NCBI GenBank assembly: GCA_016872515.1
Contig: VGZR01000015.1
Coordinates: forward strand, 1-55,444
Origin: SAR202 cluster bacterium
GTDB taxonomy: Bacteria; Chloroflexota; Dehalococcoidia; Lucifugimonadales; VGZR01
Length of the DNA stretch: 55,444 nucleotides
Reading direction: 5' to 3'
Made by a program: the position numbers and the translations under genes. The notes under the pieces were generated by a model. That model was not told the origin of the DNA. It worked only from the letters and a program-made list of their open reading frames with translations, and searched no databases. Positions 1 to 9,663 of the stretch are shown here, piece after piece. The stretch's first letter is position 1. The number at the start of each line of letters is the position of its first letter.

Positions 1-223
1 CCTCGCTCATCGCTCCGCCGTGCCCTCGCCCTCGGTAACACCATTTATGACGCAACCATCCAGGCTTCGGTAACCGTTTCTATTGACGCAGTATGGTCCC
101 TCACTCTAAATCACTCTCGGCCCTGACGCCCGTCTGCCGCCACCCGCCGCGTGCTACAATCCGATTCGTGCCCGCCAGCGCGATGAATACCGCACCACAT
201 CCCATCACGACACCGGCCGCCGC

Positions 224-1684
224 ATGACCCGAGAGGTTCGCGTCCGCTTCGCGCCCAGCCCAACAGGAGAGCCGCACGTCGGCAATATCCGCACAGCCGT
301 GTTCGAGTGGCTGTTCGCCCGGCGGCACGACGGCGCGTTCGTCCTTCGCATCGAGGACACCGACCAGTCCCGCAAGATCGAGGGGGCGGTGGAATCCATC
401 ATGGAGTCGTTGCGGTGGCTGGGGCTGGAGTGGGACGAAGGCCCCGACAAGGGCGGGCCGTTCGGGCCGTACGTGCAGTCGCAGCGCCTCGACCTGTACA
501 AATCGGTGACGGAGACGCTGCTGAAGGCGGACAAGGCGTACCACTGCTACTGCTCGCCGGAGCGTCTGGCGGTGATGCGCGAGGAGCAGGCCAAGCGCAG
601 CCAGCCGCCGGGGTACGACCGCCACTGCCGCGCGCTGGGCGACGCGGAGCGGCGGAAGGCGGCAGAGGGCGGCGCCGTGCCGGTGGTGCGCTTCGCGATG
701 CCGGTGGAAGGCACGACCGTCGTCAGCGACCTCATCCGGGGCAACGTGAGCTTTGAGAACAAGCTGCTGGACGACTTTGTCATTCTCAAGTCGGATGGCT
801 ACCCTACCTACCATCTGGCGCACATGGTTGACGACCACCACATGCGAATCAGCCACGTCATCCGCGCGGAGGAGTGGCTACCCAGTCTGCCCCGCCACTG
901 GCGCATGTACGAGGCGCTCGGGTGGGAGCGGCCGCTGTTCGCACACGTGCCCATCATCCTGGCGCCGGACCGCTCGAAGCTCAGCAAGCGGCACGGGGCG
1001 ACGTCGGTGTTGGAGTACCGGGAGATGGGGTATCTGCCGGAGGCTTTGCTGAACTTCCTGGTGCTGCTGGGCTGGTCGCTGGACGACAAGACCGAGGTAA
1101 TGACCGTCCAGCAGATGTCGGAGAACTTTTCCATCGAGCGCATCTCCAAGGCGCCGGCCATCTTCAACATCGAGAAGTTGGACTGGATGAACGGACACTA
1201 CATCCGCGCATACGACGACGAGACGCTGGCGGACGCGCTGCTCGTCTACTGGCGGAGTTACCCTCCGGCAGAGCTGCCGCTGCCGCCGGAGCGCGAGCAC
1301 CTGAAGCGCATCGTGCCGCTGGTGCGGGACCGGATGAAGACGTTGAAGGACGCGGCGCCGCTTATCCGGTTCTTCGTGGCCGGGCCGGGCGCGTACGGCG
1401 CTGCCGAACTGGTGCCGAAGGGGATGGATGCGGCGTCCACGAAGCGGGCGCTGGAGGCGTCGTTGGCCAAGCTGAATGCAGTCAAGGGCTTCGATGCGAA
1501 AGCGCTGGAGGCGGAACTCAGGCCGCTGGTGGAGGAGCTTGGCTTGAAGGCGGGGCAGCTCTTCGGGGCGCTGCGGGTCGCAGTCACGGGCTTGAAGGTC
1601 TCCCCTCCCCTGTTCGAGACGATGGAAGTCCTTGGACGCGAGCGGACGGTGAAGGCCATCGAGAAGGCGGTGACGGAGCTGTGA
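224..1684 (+). CDS. gltX: Glutamyl-tRNA synthetase
   Basis: Charges tRNA-Glu (and possibly tRNA-Gln, if an amidotransferase exists elsewhere) with glutamate in the cytoplasm. The 486-residue length is normal for bacterial GltX. The class I signatures are visible: an N-terminal [12 protein letters not shown] with HVGN (residues 18-21) as the HIGH motif, and KLSKR (about 252-256) as the KMSKS loop. A C-terminal helical anticodon-binding region follows. The ATG start places the conserved [10 protein letters not shown] right at the N-terminus. Its TGA overlaps the ATG of purQ by one base, so the two are probably translated together. Upstream, bases 1-223 hold no recognisable gene; a TACAAT at 155-160 could be a -10 box but has no good -35. 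Confidence 0.97.
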   Translation: MTREVRVRFAPSPTGEPHVGNIRTAVFEWLFARRHDGAFVLRIEDTDQSRKIEGAVESIMESLRWLGLEWDEGPDKGGPFGPYVQSQRLDLYKSVTETLLKADKAYHCYCSPERLAVMREEQAKRSQPPGYDRHCRALGDAERRKAAEGGAVPVVRFAMPVEGTTVVSDLIRGNVSFENKLLDDFVILKSDGYPTYHLAHMVDDHHMRISHVIRAEEWLPSLPRHWRMYEALGWERPLFAHVPIILAPDRSKLSKRHGATSVLEYREMGYLPEALLNFLVLLGWSLDDKTEVMTVQQMSENFSIERISKAPAIFNIEKLDWMNGHYIRAYDDETLADALLVYWRSYPPAELPLPPEREHLKRIVPLVRDRMKTLKDAAPLIRFFVAGPGAYGAAELVPKGMDAASTKRALEASLAKLNAVKGFDAKALEAELRPLVEELGLKAGQLFGALRVAVTGLKVSPPLFETMEVLGRERTVKAIEKAVTEL

Positions 1685-2403
1685 TGTTCGGGGTCGTGGT
1701 GTTTCCGGGGACGTGGAGCGACGGAGACTGCTACCACGTGTTGAAGAGCGAGTTCAAGCAACCGGTGGAGTATGTGTGGCACAAGGACACGAACCTGTCG
1801 GCGTACGACTGCGTCATCCTCCCCGGAGGCTTCTCCTACGGCGACTACCTGCGGTGCGGCGCCATCGCCCGGTTCTCGCCGGTCATGCGCTCGGTGGAGA
1901 AGTTCGCGGAAGAAGGGAAGCTGGTCATCGGTATCTGCAATGGGTTCCAAATACTGTGCGAGGCTGGTCTGCTCCCGGGCGTGCTGCGGCCCAATGTCCA
2001 CCTCCAGTTCCGCTGCCAGTGGGTGAACCTCCGTGTGGAAAACGCGCGGACACCGTTCACCAAGGCGGCCAAGGAGGGTCAGGTGCTGCGCATCCCCATC
2101 TCCCACGGCGAGGGAAACTACTACGCCGATCCGCGGACCATCGAGGAGTTGGAAGAGCAGGGACGCGTCATCTTCCGGTACTGCGAGCCGGACGGGAGCA
2201 TCACCGACGCGGCGAACCCGAATGGCTCCTTGGGCAACATCGCGGGCATCATGAACCAGCGGGGCAACGTGATGGGGATGATGCCGCACCCCGAGCGGTG
2301 CTGTGAGGCATCGCTGGGCGGGACGGACGGGCGGGCCATCTTCGAGTCTATGATACGGTCGCTGGTGGCGGCGGAGAAGGCAGAAGGGGCGCGCCGCCGG
2401 TGA
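1684..2403 (+). CDS. purQ: Phosphoribosylformylglycinamidine synthase, glutaminase subunit PurQ
   Basis: Supplies ammonia from glutamine to PurL in the fourth step of de novo purine synthesis. The 239-residue class I amidotransferase has the nucleophile elbow GICNGFQ with Cys85, and the catalytic His and Glu in MMPHPERCC near the C-terminus. The [14 protein letters not shown] segment is typical of PurQ. The start ATG overlaps the gltX stop (TGATG). The stop overlaps the GTG of the following transporter gene (GTGA). No purS-sized gene is present beside it, although the separate PurQ/PurL form normally needs PurS, so purS is probably elsewhere in the genome. Confidence 0.97.
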   Translation: MFGVVVFPGTWSDGDCYHVLKSEFKQPVEYVWHKDTNLSAYDCVILPGGFSYGDYLRCGAIARFSPVMRSVEKFAEEGKLVIGICNGFQILCEAGLLPGVLRPNVHLQFRCQWVNLRVENARTPFTKAAKEGQVLRIPISHGEGNYYADPRTIEELEEQGRVIFRYCEPDGSITDAANPNGSLGNIAGIMNQRGNVMGMMPHPERCCEASLGGTDGRAIFESMIRSLVAAEKAEGARRR

Positions 2404-2822
2404 CGGGCATCCTGCTAGCCCTGTCGGCGGCGCTGGGGTTCGCCGCCAGCGCGGTGTTCGCCCGCGTGGCGCTACGGCAGATACGGGTCACCACGGGGAC
2501 GCTCTTTTCCTTGGTGGTGGGAGCGGCGGTCGTATTGGTCATCGCGGTGGCGCTGCATCCGAGCGAGTTCGTCCAGATCGGCATCATCGGGTTCCTTTGG
2601 ATCCTGCTCTACTCCTTCCTGAACTTCCCCGTAGGGCGCTTGTTCAACTTCACGGGGGTGCAACTCGTGGGTGCGTCGCGGGCAAGTACCATCATCTCCG
2701 CATCGCCGCTGTTCACGATGGTCCTGGCAATCAGCATCGGTGGAGAAAGCGTCAACTTACCCATCGTGCTTGGCACGCTGGCGGTCATCGCCGGGTGCGG
2801 GCTGATCGTGAGCCAGCGATGA
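2400..2822 (+). CDS. Half-size EamA/DMT-family membrane protein (first of a pair)
   Basis: A 140-residue protein with five hydrophobic segments (about residues 3-25, 34-53, 60-78, 95-113 and 119-137), matching a single EamA domain. Ordinary EamA drug/metabolite transporters have two such domains in one chain (ten helices). Here the second domain is the next gene, overlapping by ATGA. The GTG start overlaps the purQ stop. The likely product is one half of a heteromeric transporter; the substrate is unknown. A split by frameshift is unlikely, because the junction is a proper stop/start overlap and both halves have complete helix sets. Confidence 0.8.
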   Translation: MTGILLALSAALGFAASAVFARVALRQIRVTTGTLFSLVVGAAVVLVIAVALHPSEFVQIGIIGFLWILLYSFLNFPVGRLFNFTGVQLVGASRASTIISASPLFTMVLAISIGGESVNLPIVLGTLAVIAGCGLIVSQR

Positions 2823-3283
2823 AGGTCTGGCTGCAGGCCAACCGCACCATCGTGCTTGGGTACGGGGCGTCGCTGATCTCCGCAGCGGGCTACGGGACAG
2901 GCGCAGTGGTGGGGCGCAAGATCGTGGACGACTACGCATCGCCGTTGGTGGCGACGGCGATGGCGCTGGTGCTTGGGTCGCTGCCGCTGCTGCTGCTTTC
3001 GCAGCGGCATATCGCCAACGAGATAGATAACGTACCCCGGCGGGCGTGGGTGATGATGGCGCTGGCGGGGCTGGCGTCGGCCTGGGGCGTGGCGTTCATG
3101 TTCCTGGCTGTCGCCGAGGCGCCGGTGGTATTGGTGGCGCCCATCGGCGGGGTGTACCCACTGTTCGTTATCATCCTGATGTATCTTTTCCTGAAGCGGT
3201 CGGAGCGGATAACATGGCAGACGATATTGGGAGCGGTGCTCGTGGTGGGTGGTGTCGCGGCAATCACGGTTGGACGGGAGTAA
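2819..3283 (+). CDS. Half-size EamA/DMT-family membrane protein (second of a pair)
   Basis: A 154-residue protein with about five hydrophobic helices, the partner of the preceding gene. Its ATG overlaps the upstream TGA (ATGA, 4 nt), which indicates translational coupling and roughly equal synthesis. The C-terminal half has the usual EamA pattern of a long helix around VAPIGGVYPLFVIILMYLFL followed by a last helix ending in AAITVGRE. Placed between purQ and purL, it may move a purine-related or amino-acid-related metabolite, but that is only guilt by association. purL begins 31 nt downstream. Confidence 0.8.
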   Translation: MKVWLQANRTIVLGYGASLISAAGYGTGAVVGRKIVDDYASPLVATAMALVLGSLPLLLLSQRHIANEIDNVPRRAWVMMALAGLASAWGVAFMFLAVAEAPVVLVAPIGGVYPLFVIILMYLFLKRSERITWQTILGAVLVVGGVAAITVGRE

Positions 3284-3314
3284 TTCCAGAGTTTAAGATT
3301 TAAGGCGGGGACAG

Positions 3315-5543
3315 ATGCCTGCATCGAAGGCTGAACTGGACGAACTAGCGCTGACGGAGGCAGAGTACGAGGCCATCGTCGAGCGCCTCGGCCGTGAGCC
3401 GAACCACCTCGAGTTGGGCCTGTTCGGCTCGCTTTGGAGCGAACACTGCGGCTACAAGCACTCGAAGCCGCTGCTGAAGCTGCTCCCCGCCGAGGGCCGG
3501 CGGCTGCTGGTGAAGCCGGGCGCGGAGAACGCGGGTGTGGTGGAGATCGCCGAGGGCATGGCGGTGGCGATGAAGATTGAGTCGCACAACCACCCATCGG
3601 CCATCGAGCCAGTACAGGGCGCGGCGACTGGCGTCGGCGGCATCGTGCGGGACATCCTGGCGATGGGTGCAAGGCCCATCGCGCTGCTGAACTCGCTGCG
3701 GTTCGGGCCGCTGACGGAGCCGCGGAACCGGTTTCTGTTCCACGGTGTCGTGGGTGGCATCTCCAGCTATGGGAACTGCATCGGCGTGCCGGACGTTGGC
3801 GGCGAGATCGTGTTCTCGAAGTGCTACTCAGGCAACCCGCTGGTGAACGCGATGTGTGTGGGGTTGTTGGACCCGAAGCGGCTGGCGCGGGCCGTGACGG
3901 GCGAGCCGGGCAACCTGCTCCTGCTGGTCGGGGCCGATACAGGCCGCGACGGCATCCATGGCGCGTCAGGGCTGGCATCGCGGACGTTCGAAGAGGAGCG
4001 GGAACTGCGGCCGACGGTGCAAGTTGGCAACCCGTTTCTAGAAAAGGTGCTCATCGAGGCATGCCTGGAGCTGGCGCAGACCGACTACTTCGTGGGACTC
4101 CAAGATTTAGGCGCGGCGGGCATGACGAGCGCGTCGGTGGAGTCGGCGCACCGCAGCATCCGGGGCATCGAGATCGAGGTGGCCGACGTGCCCCGACGGG
4201 ACACGGGGCTGACGCCGTACGAGGTGATGTTGTCTGAGTCGCAAGAGCGGATGCTTGTGGTGGTGAAGCCTGGCTTCTTGGTCAAGGCGAGAGCCATCTT
4301 CGAGAAGTGGGACCTGCAGTGTACGGTGGTGGGCCGGGTGACGGACGACGCCACAGTGCGTATCCTGGAGTCCGGCAAGGAGCAGGGACGCGTGCCCGTG
4401 GGCCTACTGGTGGACCCGCCAATGTACCGGCTCACAGGCGTGAAGCCTAAGTGGATGGAGACGGCGCAGAAGCGTGACCTGACGAAGGTGCCGCTGCCGA
4501 AGCTGGCGCCAGGCGAGGTGCTGCGGAAGCTACTGGCATCGCCCAACATCGCGAGCAGGGAGTCGGTCTATCGCCAGTACGACCACCAGGTGCAGACGAA
4601 CACACTGGTGGCGCCGGGCCAGGGGGACGCGGCGGTGCTGCGGCTGAAGGGCACTGACAAGGCCATCGCGGTCTGCACCGACGGCAACGGGCGGCTCTGC
4701 TACCTGGACCCATTCGTCGGCGGGGCCATCGCGGTGGCGGAGGCGTGCCGCAACGTGTCATGCACCGGCGCGGAGCCTATCGCGCTCACCGACGGATTGA
4801 ACATGGGCAACCCCGACAAGCTCGACGTCTATTACCAACTCGAGGAGTGCATCAAGGGCATCGCCGAGGCGAGCCGCGCGCTGAATGCGCCGGTCATCAG
4901 CGGCAACGTGAGCCTATACAACGAGACGCAGGGCAAGGCCATCTATCCGACGCCCATCATCGGCGCGCTGGGCGTGTTGGAGCACGCCGAGAAACACGTG
5001 GCGATGGCGTTCAGGGATGAAGGTGACGTGGTCCTGCTGCTGGGCGCTGCCGGGGTGAAGGGCGATGCGGCAGACCTGGCGGGCAGCGAGTACCTGGAAT
5101 TGGTGCACGGCCTGGTGGCCGGGCAGCCACGGCTCGACCTCAAGCTCGAAGCAGCGGTGCAGCGGGCCTGTCGAATGGGAATCGCCAAAGGACTGGTGAA
5201 GTCGGCACACGACTGCTCGGATGGCGGACTGGCCGTCGCAATCGCCGAAAGCTGCATCGTTGGGAGGAAAGGGTTTAAGGGAGAAGCGACGCCTACTGGC
5301 CGGTGGGATACGGCGCTGTTCGGCGAGGCGCAGTCGCGGATCGTGGTGTCTGTGGCGGCAAAGTCGGTGGCGGCGATGGAAGCGCTAGCTAGGGCGGAAA
5401 GCGCGCCAATATGCGTATTGGGACAAGTTTACGGAGTGAGGCTGCGGCTCGGCCCGCTGGATGTGGCGTTGGCTGAGGCGACGGCTGCTTGGCGCGGCGG
5501 ACTGGCGTCGGCACTGGCAGCTGGGACGCAGCCTTCAGCTTGA
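3315..5543 (+). CDS. purL: Phosphoribosylformylglycinamidine synthase, ATP-binding subunit PurL
   Basis: Makes FGAM from FGAR, ATP and PurQ-derived ammonia. At 742 residues it is the small, multi-subunit type of PurL that works with PurQ and PurS. Recognisable blocks include [16 protein letters not shown] near residue 35, [21 protein letters not shown] (ATP and Mg site), and [15 protein letters not shown] in the C-terminal half. It starts with ATG after a G-rich stretch about 6 nt upstream and is the last gene of the gltX-purQ-EamA-EamA-purL operon. The promoter of the next gene begins within its stop codon region. Confidence 0.97.
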   Translation: MPASKAELDELALTEAEYEAIVERLGREPNHLELGLFGSLWSEHCGYKHSKPLLKLLPAEGRRLLVKPGAENAGVVEIAEGMAVAMKIESHNHPSAIEPVQGAATGVGGIVRDILAMGARPIALLNSLRFGPLTEPRNRFLFHGVVGGISSYGNCIGVPDVGGEIVFSKCYSGNPLVNAMCVGLLDPKRLARAVTGEPGNLLLLVGADTGRDGIHGASGLASRTFEEERELRPTVQVGNPFLEKVLIEACLELAQTDYFVGLQDLGAAGMTSASVESAHRSIRGIEIEVADVPRRDTGLTPYEVMLSESQERMLVVVKPGFLVKARAIFEKWDLQCTVVGRVTDDATVRILESGKEQGRVPVGLLVDPPMYRLTGVKPKWMETAQKRDLTKVPLPKLAPGEVLRKLLASPNIASRESVYRQYDHQVQTNTLVAPGQGDAAVLRLKGTDKAIAVCTDGNGRLCYLDPFVGGAIAVAEACRNVSCTGAEPIALTDGLNMGNPDKLDVYYQLEECIKGIAEASRALNAPVISGNVSLYNETQGKAIYPTPIIGALGVLEHAEKHVAMAFRDEGDVVLLLGAAGVKGDAADLAGSEYLELVHGLVAGQPRLDLKLEAAVQRACRMGIAKGLVKSAHDCSDGGLAVAIAESCIVGRKGFKGEATPTGRWDTALFGEAQSRIVVSVAAKSVAAMEALARAESAPICVLGQVYGVRLRLGPLDVALAEATAAWRGGLASALAAGTQPSA

Positions 5544-5568
5544 CGATAGCTTTGGCCGATGCTATATT
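5540..5568 (+). promoter_or_regulatory. Promoter of the fmdB-like gene
   Basis: TTGACG (5540-5545), a 17-nt spacer and TATATT (5563-5568) form a near-consensus sigma70-type promoter. The -35 box overlaps the purL stop codon. The expected transcript start, near 5575, lies just before a hairpin. Confidence 0.7.
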
Positions 5569-5578
5569 GGGAAAAAGA

Positions 5579-5605
5579 CTAGCAGTCGGATAAACCGATT
5601 GCTAG
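5579..5605 (+). promoter_or_regulatory. Hairpin in the 5' untranslated region of the fmdB-like gene
   Basis: CTAGCAGTCGG and CCGATTGCTAG form an 11-bp stem (one G-U pair in RNA) with a 5-nt loop. It starts only a few bases after the predicted transcript start and ends 22 nt before the TTG start codon. It lacks a T-run, so it is not an obvious terminator; it may stabilise the mRNA or regulate translation. Confidence 0.5.
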
Positions 5606-5627
5606 CCCCTCGTGTGGTGTAGCTCTC

Positions 5628-6017
5628 TTGCCTACTTACGACTACGAGTGCTCGTCCTGCCGTAACGAGTTCGAGATGCGGCAGGGATTCTCTTCCGAAC
5701 CGGTCGCCGACTGCCCCAAGTGTGGAAGACTGGCGCGCCGGGTCATCCGCGCTGTGCCGGTCGTGTTCAAAGGCTCCGGCTGGTACGTGAACGACTACGG
5801 GAAGAAAGGCGCCGCGGCCACCTCGGCCCCGCCCAAAGAGGCCGGCGAACCGAGCGTCAACGGCGCGAAATCCGAGGCCCCAGCCAAATCCGCATCGGAG
5901 CCGGCGAAGGCGTCCGGGGAATCGCCGAAGGCCCCCGCAAGCGCGAAGTCTTCCAGCGAGCCCGCGAAGGCCCCGGCCTCCAAACTCTCCAAAGCCTCCG
6001 AGTCCGACAGCAAGTAG
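5628..6017 (+). CDS. FmdB-family zinc-ribbon protein with low-complexity tail
   Basis: The first 60 residues match the FmdB/CxxC regulatory protein family: MPTYDYEC with Cys8-x2-Cys11 and CPKC at Cys29/Cys32, followed by VFKGSGWYVNDYGKK. The family is widespread and of uncertain function, probably a small zinc-ribbon regulator or nucleic-acid binder. From about residue 62 to 129 the chain is an Ala/Ser/Pro/Lys-rich disordered tail with repeated SEPAKA-like units, a length variant seen in the family. It starts with TTG, the codon that gives the canonical MPTYDYEC; no ATG is available. A promoter and 5' hairpin precede it, and dtd follows 3 nt after the stop. Confidence 0.85.
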   Translation: MPTYDYECSSCRNEFEMRQGFSSEPVADCPKCGRLARRVIRAVPVVFKGSGWYVNDYGKKGAAATSAPPKEAGEPSVNGAKSEAPAKSASEPAKASGESPKAPASAKSSSEPAKAPASKLSKASESDSK

Positions 6018-6020
6018 CCG

Positions 6021-6485
6021 GTGCGCGCCCTTCTCCAGAGGGTCAGCCGCGCCTCCGTTTCCATAGACAGCGAAGTTGTAGGCCGCATCGGCCCCGGCTT
6101 CGTGGTGCTTTTGGGCATCGCCCTCGAGGACACCATCGAAGATGCGCGCTACATCGTTGAGAAGACCGTCAACCTACGGGTGTTCTCCGATGCCGAGGGT
6201 AAGTTCAACCTTTCCGCGCTCGACACGAAGGGAGAACTGCTGGTGGTGAGCCAGTTCACGCTCCACGCCGACACCCGCAAGGGACGGCGACCGAGTTTCC
6301 TCGACGCCGCGCCGCCTGAGCAGGCTCAGCCGCTGTTCGAGCAGACGTTGGCCCTGTTCCGCGCGTCAGGGTTGAAGGTGGAGACAGGACGCTTCCAGGC
6401 ACACATGGCCGTGTCCATCGAGAACGACGGGCCGGTGACCATCATGTTAAACTCCTCCGACCTGGAGCACCCCCGCCGCTCCTGA
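6021..6485 (+). CDS. dtd: D-aminoacyl-tRNA deacylase
   Basis: Hydrolyses D-aminoacyl-tRNAs (and Gly-tRNA-Ala) to protect translation. The 154 residues are the normal length. The family's [17 protein letters not shown] block (about 80-96) and the NDGPVT motif near residue 136 (cross-subunit Gly-cisPro proofreading region and active site) are present. It starts with GTG, giving the conserved [13 protein letters not shown]. It is co-transcribed with the fmdB-like gene (3-nt gap) and converges on a D-amino-acid type PLP enzyme 25 nt away. Confidence 0.95.
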   Translation: MRALLQRVSRASVSIDSEVVGRIGPGFVVLLGIALEDTIEDARYIVEKTVNLRVFSDAEGKFNLSALDTKGELLVVSQFTLHADTRKGRRPSFLDAAPPEQAQPLFEQTLALFRASGLKVETGRFQAHMAVSIENDGPVTIMLNSSDLEHPRRS

Positions 6486-6510
6486 GCGCCTATCTGGCGC
6501 CAGGCGACGC

Positions 6511-7662
6511 CTACCAGTTGGGGCGGCCCTCTAGGGGCCAGATGTCCACGAGCTTGTCGCGGCTGACCACGTTGTAGTGCGAGTACATGATGGCCGTCTG
6601 GTAACAGTGCGGCGTCATCAGTTCGACCACGTCGCCAACCTTCATCCGGTCTCCGGGCTTAGCGAAGGTGATGCGGCCCATGTCGTCGCCGATGAGGGTA
6701 TAGACCGCGCCTTCGGGTGCGCCCTTCATTATGACGGCGTTGACCTTGCCGTTGAGGTTATCAATCTCCTTGATACCCGCATCGGTCACGACGAAGCCGG
6801 GCTGAGCCGCGCTAACGACAGTGGTCCGCACCGATAGTGCCTGCTTGAAGGGGTGCGGGTCGTCGCGGCGCATGACGACGTTGCGGTAGTTCATGTCCAT
6901 AAAGACGTACGTACCGCCCTGCACCTCGGTGAGGACACCGAGCTCGTAGTCGAAGTCGTGGGTGCCCGTGCCGCCGCCGGAGACGATGCGCGGCGGGAGG
7001 TTCTTCTCGTGGAGATTCTCGACGACGCGCACCAGCGGCTGGAGCAGGTCGCGCCCGCGCTTGCAGCGGGCGTCGTAGTCAACGGTGTTCTGGTGGTTGC
7101 CTACGTAGCCTTGCAGGCCCGCGAACTCCAGCCCGTCGGTTTCGGACACCAATTGGGAGAGTTCCACGGCCTTCTGCTCGTCGGACAGGCCAGTGCGGCC
7201 ACCGCCGACCTCGATGTCAACCAGCACCTGCAGCGGCTTGCCTGACTTGCGCGCGGCCTTCGCCAACTGCTTGACGTTGGCGGCGTCGTCGGCGACCACG
7301 AGCAGCCCGTCGGCCCGCGCGTTGAGGGCCGCCAGCCGTTCGAGCTTGGGCGCCGTAACAACCGAGGTGAAGAGCATGACGTCAGAGAGGCCGCCGTCCA
7401 CCATCGCCTCGGCCTCAGCGAGGGTGGCGCAGCATGGCCCGCGGCCCCCGGCGGCCATCTGGCGGCGGGAGACCTCGACGCACTTGTGGATCTTCGCGAC
7501 GGGGCGCACCTCGTAGTTATGTGCACGGGCGTGCTCGGCCATGGAGGCGATGTTTGCCTCCATGATGTCTAGGTCGAGCACGAGCGCGGGCGTGCTCAGG
7601 GCGTTGCGCGAACCCGGCTTTCCGATGAGGGCTTCGTTCGGTCCGCGTGTACCAGTTGGCAT
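6511..7662 (-). CDS. D-threonine aldolase / DSD1-family PLP enzyme (alanine-racemase-fold)
   Basis: Fold-type III PLP enzyme related to D-threonine aldolase and D-serine dehydratase. It has an N-terminal racemase-like barrel with the PLP lysine in RPVAKIHKC (typical RPH-x-KTHK) and a C-terminal domain with TPHCYQT, corresponding to the metal-binding His-Cys/Asp region. Substrate is not predictable: D-threonine, D-serine or a 3-hydroxy-D-amino acid are all possible. The first ATG (7668) has GGAGG directly against it. The ATG at 7662 sits 6 nt after the same GGAGG and is preferred (383 residues). A strong promoter lies at 7704-7732. Confidence 0.88.
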   Translation of the reverse strand: MPTGTRGPNEALIGKPGSRNALSTPALVLDLDIMEANIASMAEHARAHNYEVRPVAKIHKCVEVSRRQMAAGGRGPCCATLAEAEAMVDGGLSDVMLFTSVVTAPKLERLAALNARADGLLVVADDAANVKQLAKAARKSGKPLQVLVDIEVGGGRTGLSDEQKAVELSQLVSETDGLEFAGLQGYVGNHQNTVDYDARCKRGRDLLQPLVRVVENLHEKNLPPRIVSGGGTGTHDFDYELGVLTEVQGGTYVFMDMNYRNVVMRRDDPHPFKQALSVRTTVVSAAQPGFVVTDAGIKEIDNLNGKVNAVIMKGAPEGAVYTLIGDDMGRITFAKPGDRMKVGDVVELMTPHCYQTAIMYSHYNVVSRDKLVDIWPLEGRPNW

Positions 7663-7703
7663 GCTCATCCTCCGACGTGTACCCAGATTCTCAAGCTTAG
7701 CGC

Positions 7704-7732
7704 ACTTTAATGCGCGGGGCGCCTGCCGTCAA
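7704..7732 (-). promoter_or_regulatory. Promoter of the D-threonine-aldolase-like gene
   Basis: On the minus strand: TTGACG (7727-7732), 17-nt spacer, TAAAGT (7704-7709). It lies in the divergent gap between this gene and the hydroxyacid dehydrogenase gene and ends about 40 nt upstream of the start codon. Confidence 0.6.
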
Positions 7733-7791
7733 CTGGCACGGAGCGGTGGTACAACCTCGCCGCTAGAACGTGACCAAAAGTGCTGACGGGT

Positions 7792-8838
7792 ATGGCCGAC
7801 ACTTTCAAGGTAGGACTCACGCGGGACTTCCTGAGGCCAGATGGCAGCATCGGGTTCGGGGATATCGGCCTGTCGGCGCTCGATGGCGTTCCGGGGTTGA
7901 AGTGGGAGTTTATCGTCTCGGACTCGCCGGAGATAACACCGGAAGCTGCAGCCGGATACGACGCGCTGGTAGTGCGGTCGCCGAGAGTGACGCGCACACC
8001 ATTGACAGGTGCATCCCGGCTGGCCCTGGTATCGCGCTTCGGCATCGGCTATGACTCCGCGGACGTACAGGCGTGCACCGACAATTGCGTCGCCTTGTCG
8101 CTGACCCCTGGCGCGGGGAAGCGTCCGATGGCGATGGTGGCGTTGATGCTCATCCTCGCGACCTCGCATAGGCTCCTCGCGAAGGACCGGATAGCACGGG
8201 AAGGCCGGTGGGGAGACAGGCTCGACTACATGGGCGTCGGGCTGACAGAACGGACGCTGGGCATCGTCGGCCTAGGCAACATCGGGCGCGAGCTGGCGAG
8301 GTTGGTGGCGCCGTTGGAGATGCGTTTGCTCGCGGCGGACCCTTATGCCGACAAAGACCAAGCCCGGCCGGTTGGCGTCGAGATGGGCAGTCTGCACGAT
8401 ATGCTGCCCCGGTGCGACTTCGTGGCCATCACAGCAGCGCTCAGTGACGAGACGCGCAGGCTTATCGGCGAGCGCGAGCCGGCGCTGATAAAGCCGTCGG
8501 CGTTCCTCATCAACGTGGCCCGAGGGCCTATCGCAGACCAGCGGGCGCTGACAACGGCGCTGTCGAGCGGGCGGCTGCAGGGCGCTGGGCTGGACGTGTT
8601 CGAGAAGGAGCCGACGGACAAGGACGACCCAATCCTGAAGCTGGACAATTTCGTACTCGGAACGCATGCGTTGGGCTGGACGGATGAGGCGTTCAAGCGT
8701 GTGGGCAAGATGGCGTTCGGGGCGGTGCTGGATCTGGCCGCGGGAAGGTTTCCAGAAACGGTGCTGAACAAGGAAGTGGCGGACCATCCACGGTTCCAGG
8801 CGAGGCTGGCCGAGTATGCGCGAAAGGCGAAGAGATGA
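7792..8838 (+). CDS. D-2-hydroxyacid dehydrogenase (phosphoglycerate-dehydrogenase-like)
   Basis: NAD(P)-dependent oxidoreductase of the D-isomer-specific 2-hydroxyacid family, 348 residues. The Rossmann motif GIVGLGNIGRELARLV sits near the middle. The catalytic residues are visible: Arg in NVARGP, Glu in DVFEKEP and His in GTHALGW. It lacks an ACT domain, so it is not a classical regulated SerA. The substrate could be 3-phosphoglycerate, a sugar acid or another 2-hydroxyacid. The ATG at 7792 is favoured over an upstream in-frame GTG at 7780. Its TGA overlaps the next ATG (ATGA), coupling it to an HpcH/HpaI aldolase; this pairing suggests a sugar-acid or 2-keto-acid pathway. Confidence 0.88.
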   Translation: MADTFKVGLTRDFLRPDGSIGFGDIGLSALDGVPGLKWEFIVSDSPEITPEAAAGYDALVVRSPRVTRTPLTGASRLALVSRFGIGYDSADVQACTDNCVALSLTPGAGKRPMAMVALMLILATSHRLLAKDRIAREGRWGDRLDYMGVGLTERTLGIVGLGNIGRELARLVAPLEMRLLAADPYADKDQARPVGVEMGSLHDMLPRCDFVAITAALSDETRRLIGEREPALIKPSAFLINVARGPIADQRALTTALSSGRLQGAGLDVFEKEPTDKDDPILKLDNFVLGTHALGWTDEAFKRVGKMAFGAVLDLAAGRFPETVLNKEVADHPRFQARLAEYARKAKR

Positions 8839-9542
8839 AAGAGAACAGCCTGAAGCAGCTGATAGCAGAAGGCAAGGTGCCGGTAGGCACGGCCGTCTTT
8901 GAGTTCGCGTCGCCAGGCATCGGGCGTATCGCGGCGCAGGCCGGAGTGGACTTCGTCATGTTCGACATGGAGCACTCAGGCTGGACCTTTGAGACGGTCA
9001 AGAACTTGATTGCCACGATGCGGTCCGTGCAGCTGGCGGCGACGGTGCGCGTGCCCGTCATCATCTACGAGTACTTTGCGAAGGCGATGGACATCGAGGC
9101 GCAGAGCGTCGTGGCCCCTATGGTGGAGACGCGCGACGAGCCGGAGTTGCTGGCGTCCTCGGTCCGCTATGCGCCGGAGGGGCGGTGCGGCGTGGCCATC
9201 GGGCTGGCCCTCGACGACTTCTCCGGCGGGGATGTGCAGGCGAAGATACGGGAGGCCAACCACAACGCCATGGCCGACGCGCTCATCGAGGCGGTGGCGG
9301 GCGTGGAGAACGTGGACACAATCGCGGCGGTGAAGGGCGTGGACATCCTCTGGATAGGCAACAACGACTTGACGAACTCCATGAGCATCCCCAGCCAGTT
9401 CGGCCACCGGGGCTACCTTGTGGCTGTGGACAGGATCATCAAGGCGGCCCGCAAGAACAGTAAGCCTTGTGGCATCGCGTTCAGTGACCAAGCGGACGCG
9501 CCCGTGCTCCTCAAGCGTGGCTTCGGGGCGCTAGAGTACTGA
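8835..9542 (+). CDS. HpcH/HpaI-family aldolase
   Basis: Class II pyruvate-type aldolase that reversibly cleaves 2-keto-3-deoxy or 4-hydroxy-2-oxo acids. Motifs visible are DFVMFDMEHSGWTFE near residue 35, the metal-binding Glu in LIEAVAGVENV and Asp in WIGNNDLTNSM. At 235 residues it is about 15-25 shorter than typical members and ends abruptly at GFGALEY, so the last helix may be missing. It overlaps the dehydrogenase by 4 nt. A 10-bp inverted repeat follows the stop by about 30 nt. Truncation by a recent nonsense change cannot be excluded. Confidence 0.87.
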   Translation: MKENSLKQLIAEGKVPVGTAVFEFASPGIGRIAAQAGVDFVMFDMEHSGWTFETVKNLIATMRSVQLAATVRVPVIIYEYFAKAMDIEAQSVVAPMVETRDEPELLASSVRYAPEGRCGVAIGLALDDFSGGDVQAKIREANHNAMADALIEAVAGVENVDTIAAVKGVDILWIGNNDLTNSMSIPSQFGHRGYLVAVDRIIKAARKNSKPCGIAFSDQADAPVLLKRGFGALEY

Positions 9543-9575
9543 GGCGCGATGTGTGACTGTACAAAGCGGCGTTGA

Positions 9576-9606
9576 CAAATGGGTGGCCCAGATACGCACC
9601 CATTTG
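9576..9606 (+). terminator. Perfect 10-bp inverted repeat after the aldolase gene
   Basis: CAAATGGGTG (9576-9585) and CACCCATTTG (9597-9606) pair perfectly around an 11-nt loop. No T-tract follows, so it may be a weak terminator, an mRNA-stabilising 3' hairpin or an operator for the downstream SDR gene. Confidence 0.4.
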
Positions 9607-9663
9607 GACGAGGGTCAAACAAAACCTCGGCCGCGGCGGAGTGGGCGATAAGCCTGCGAGGGT

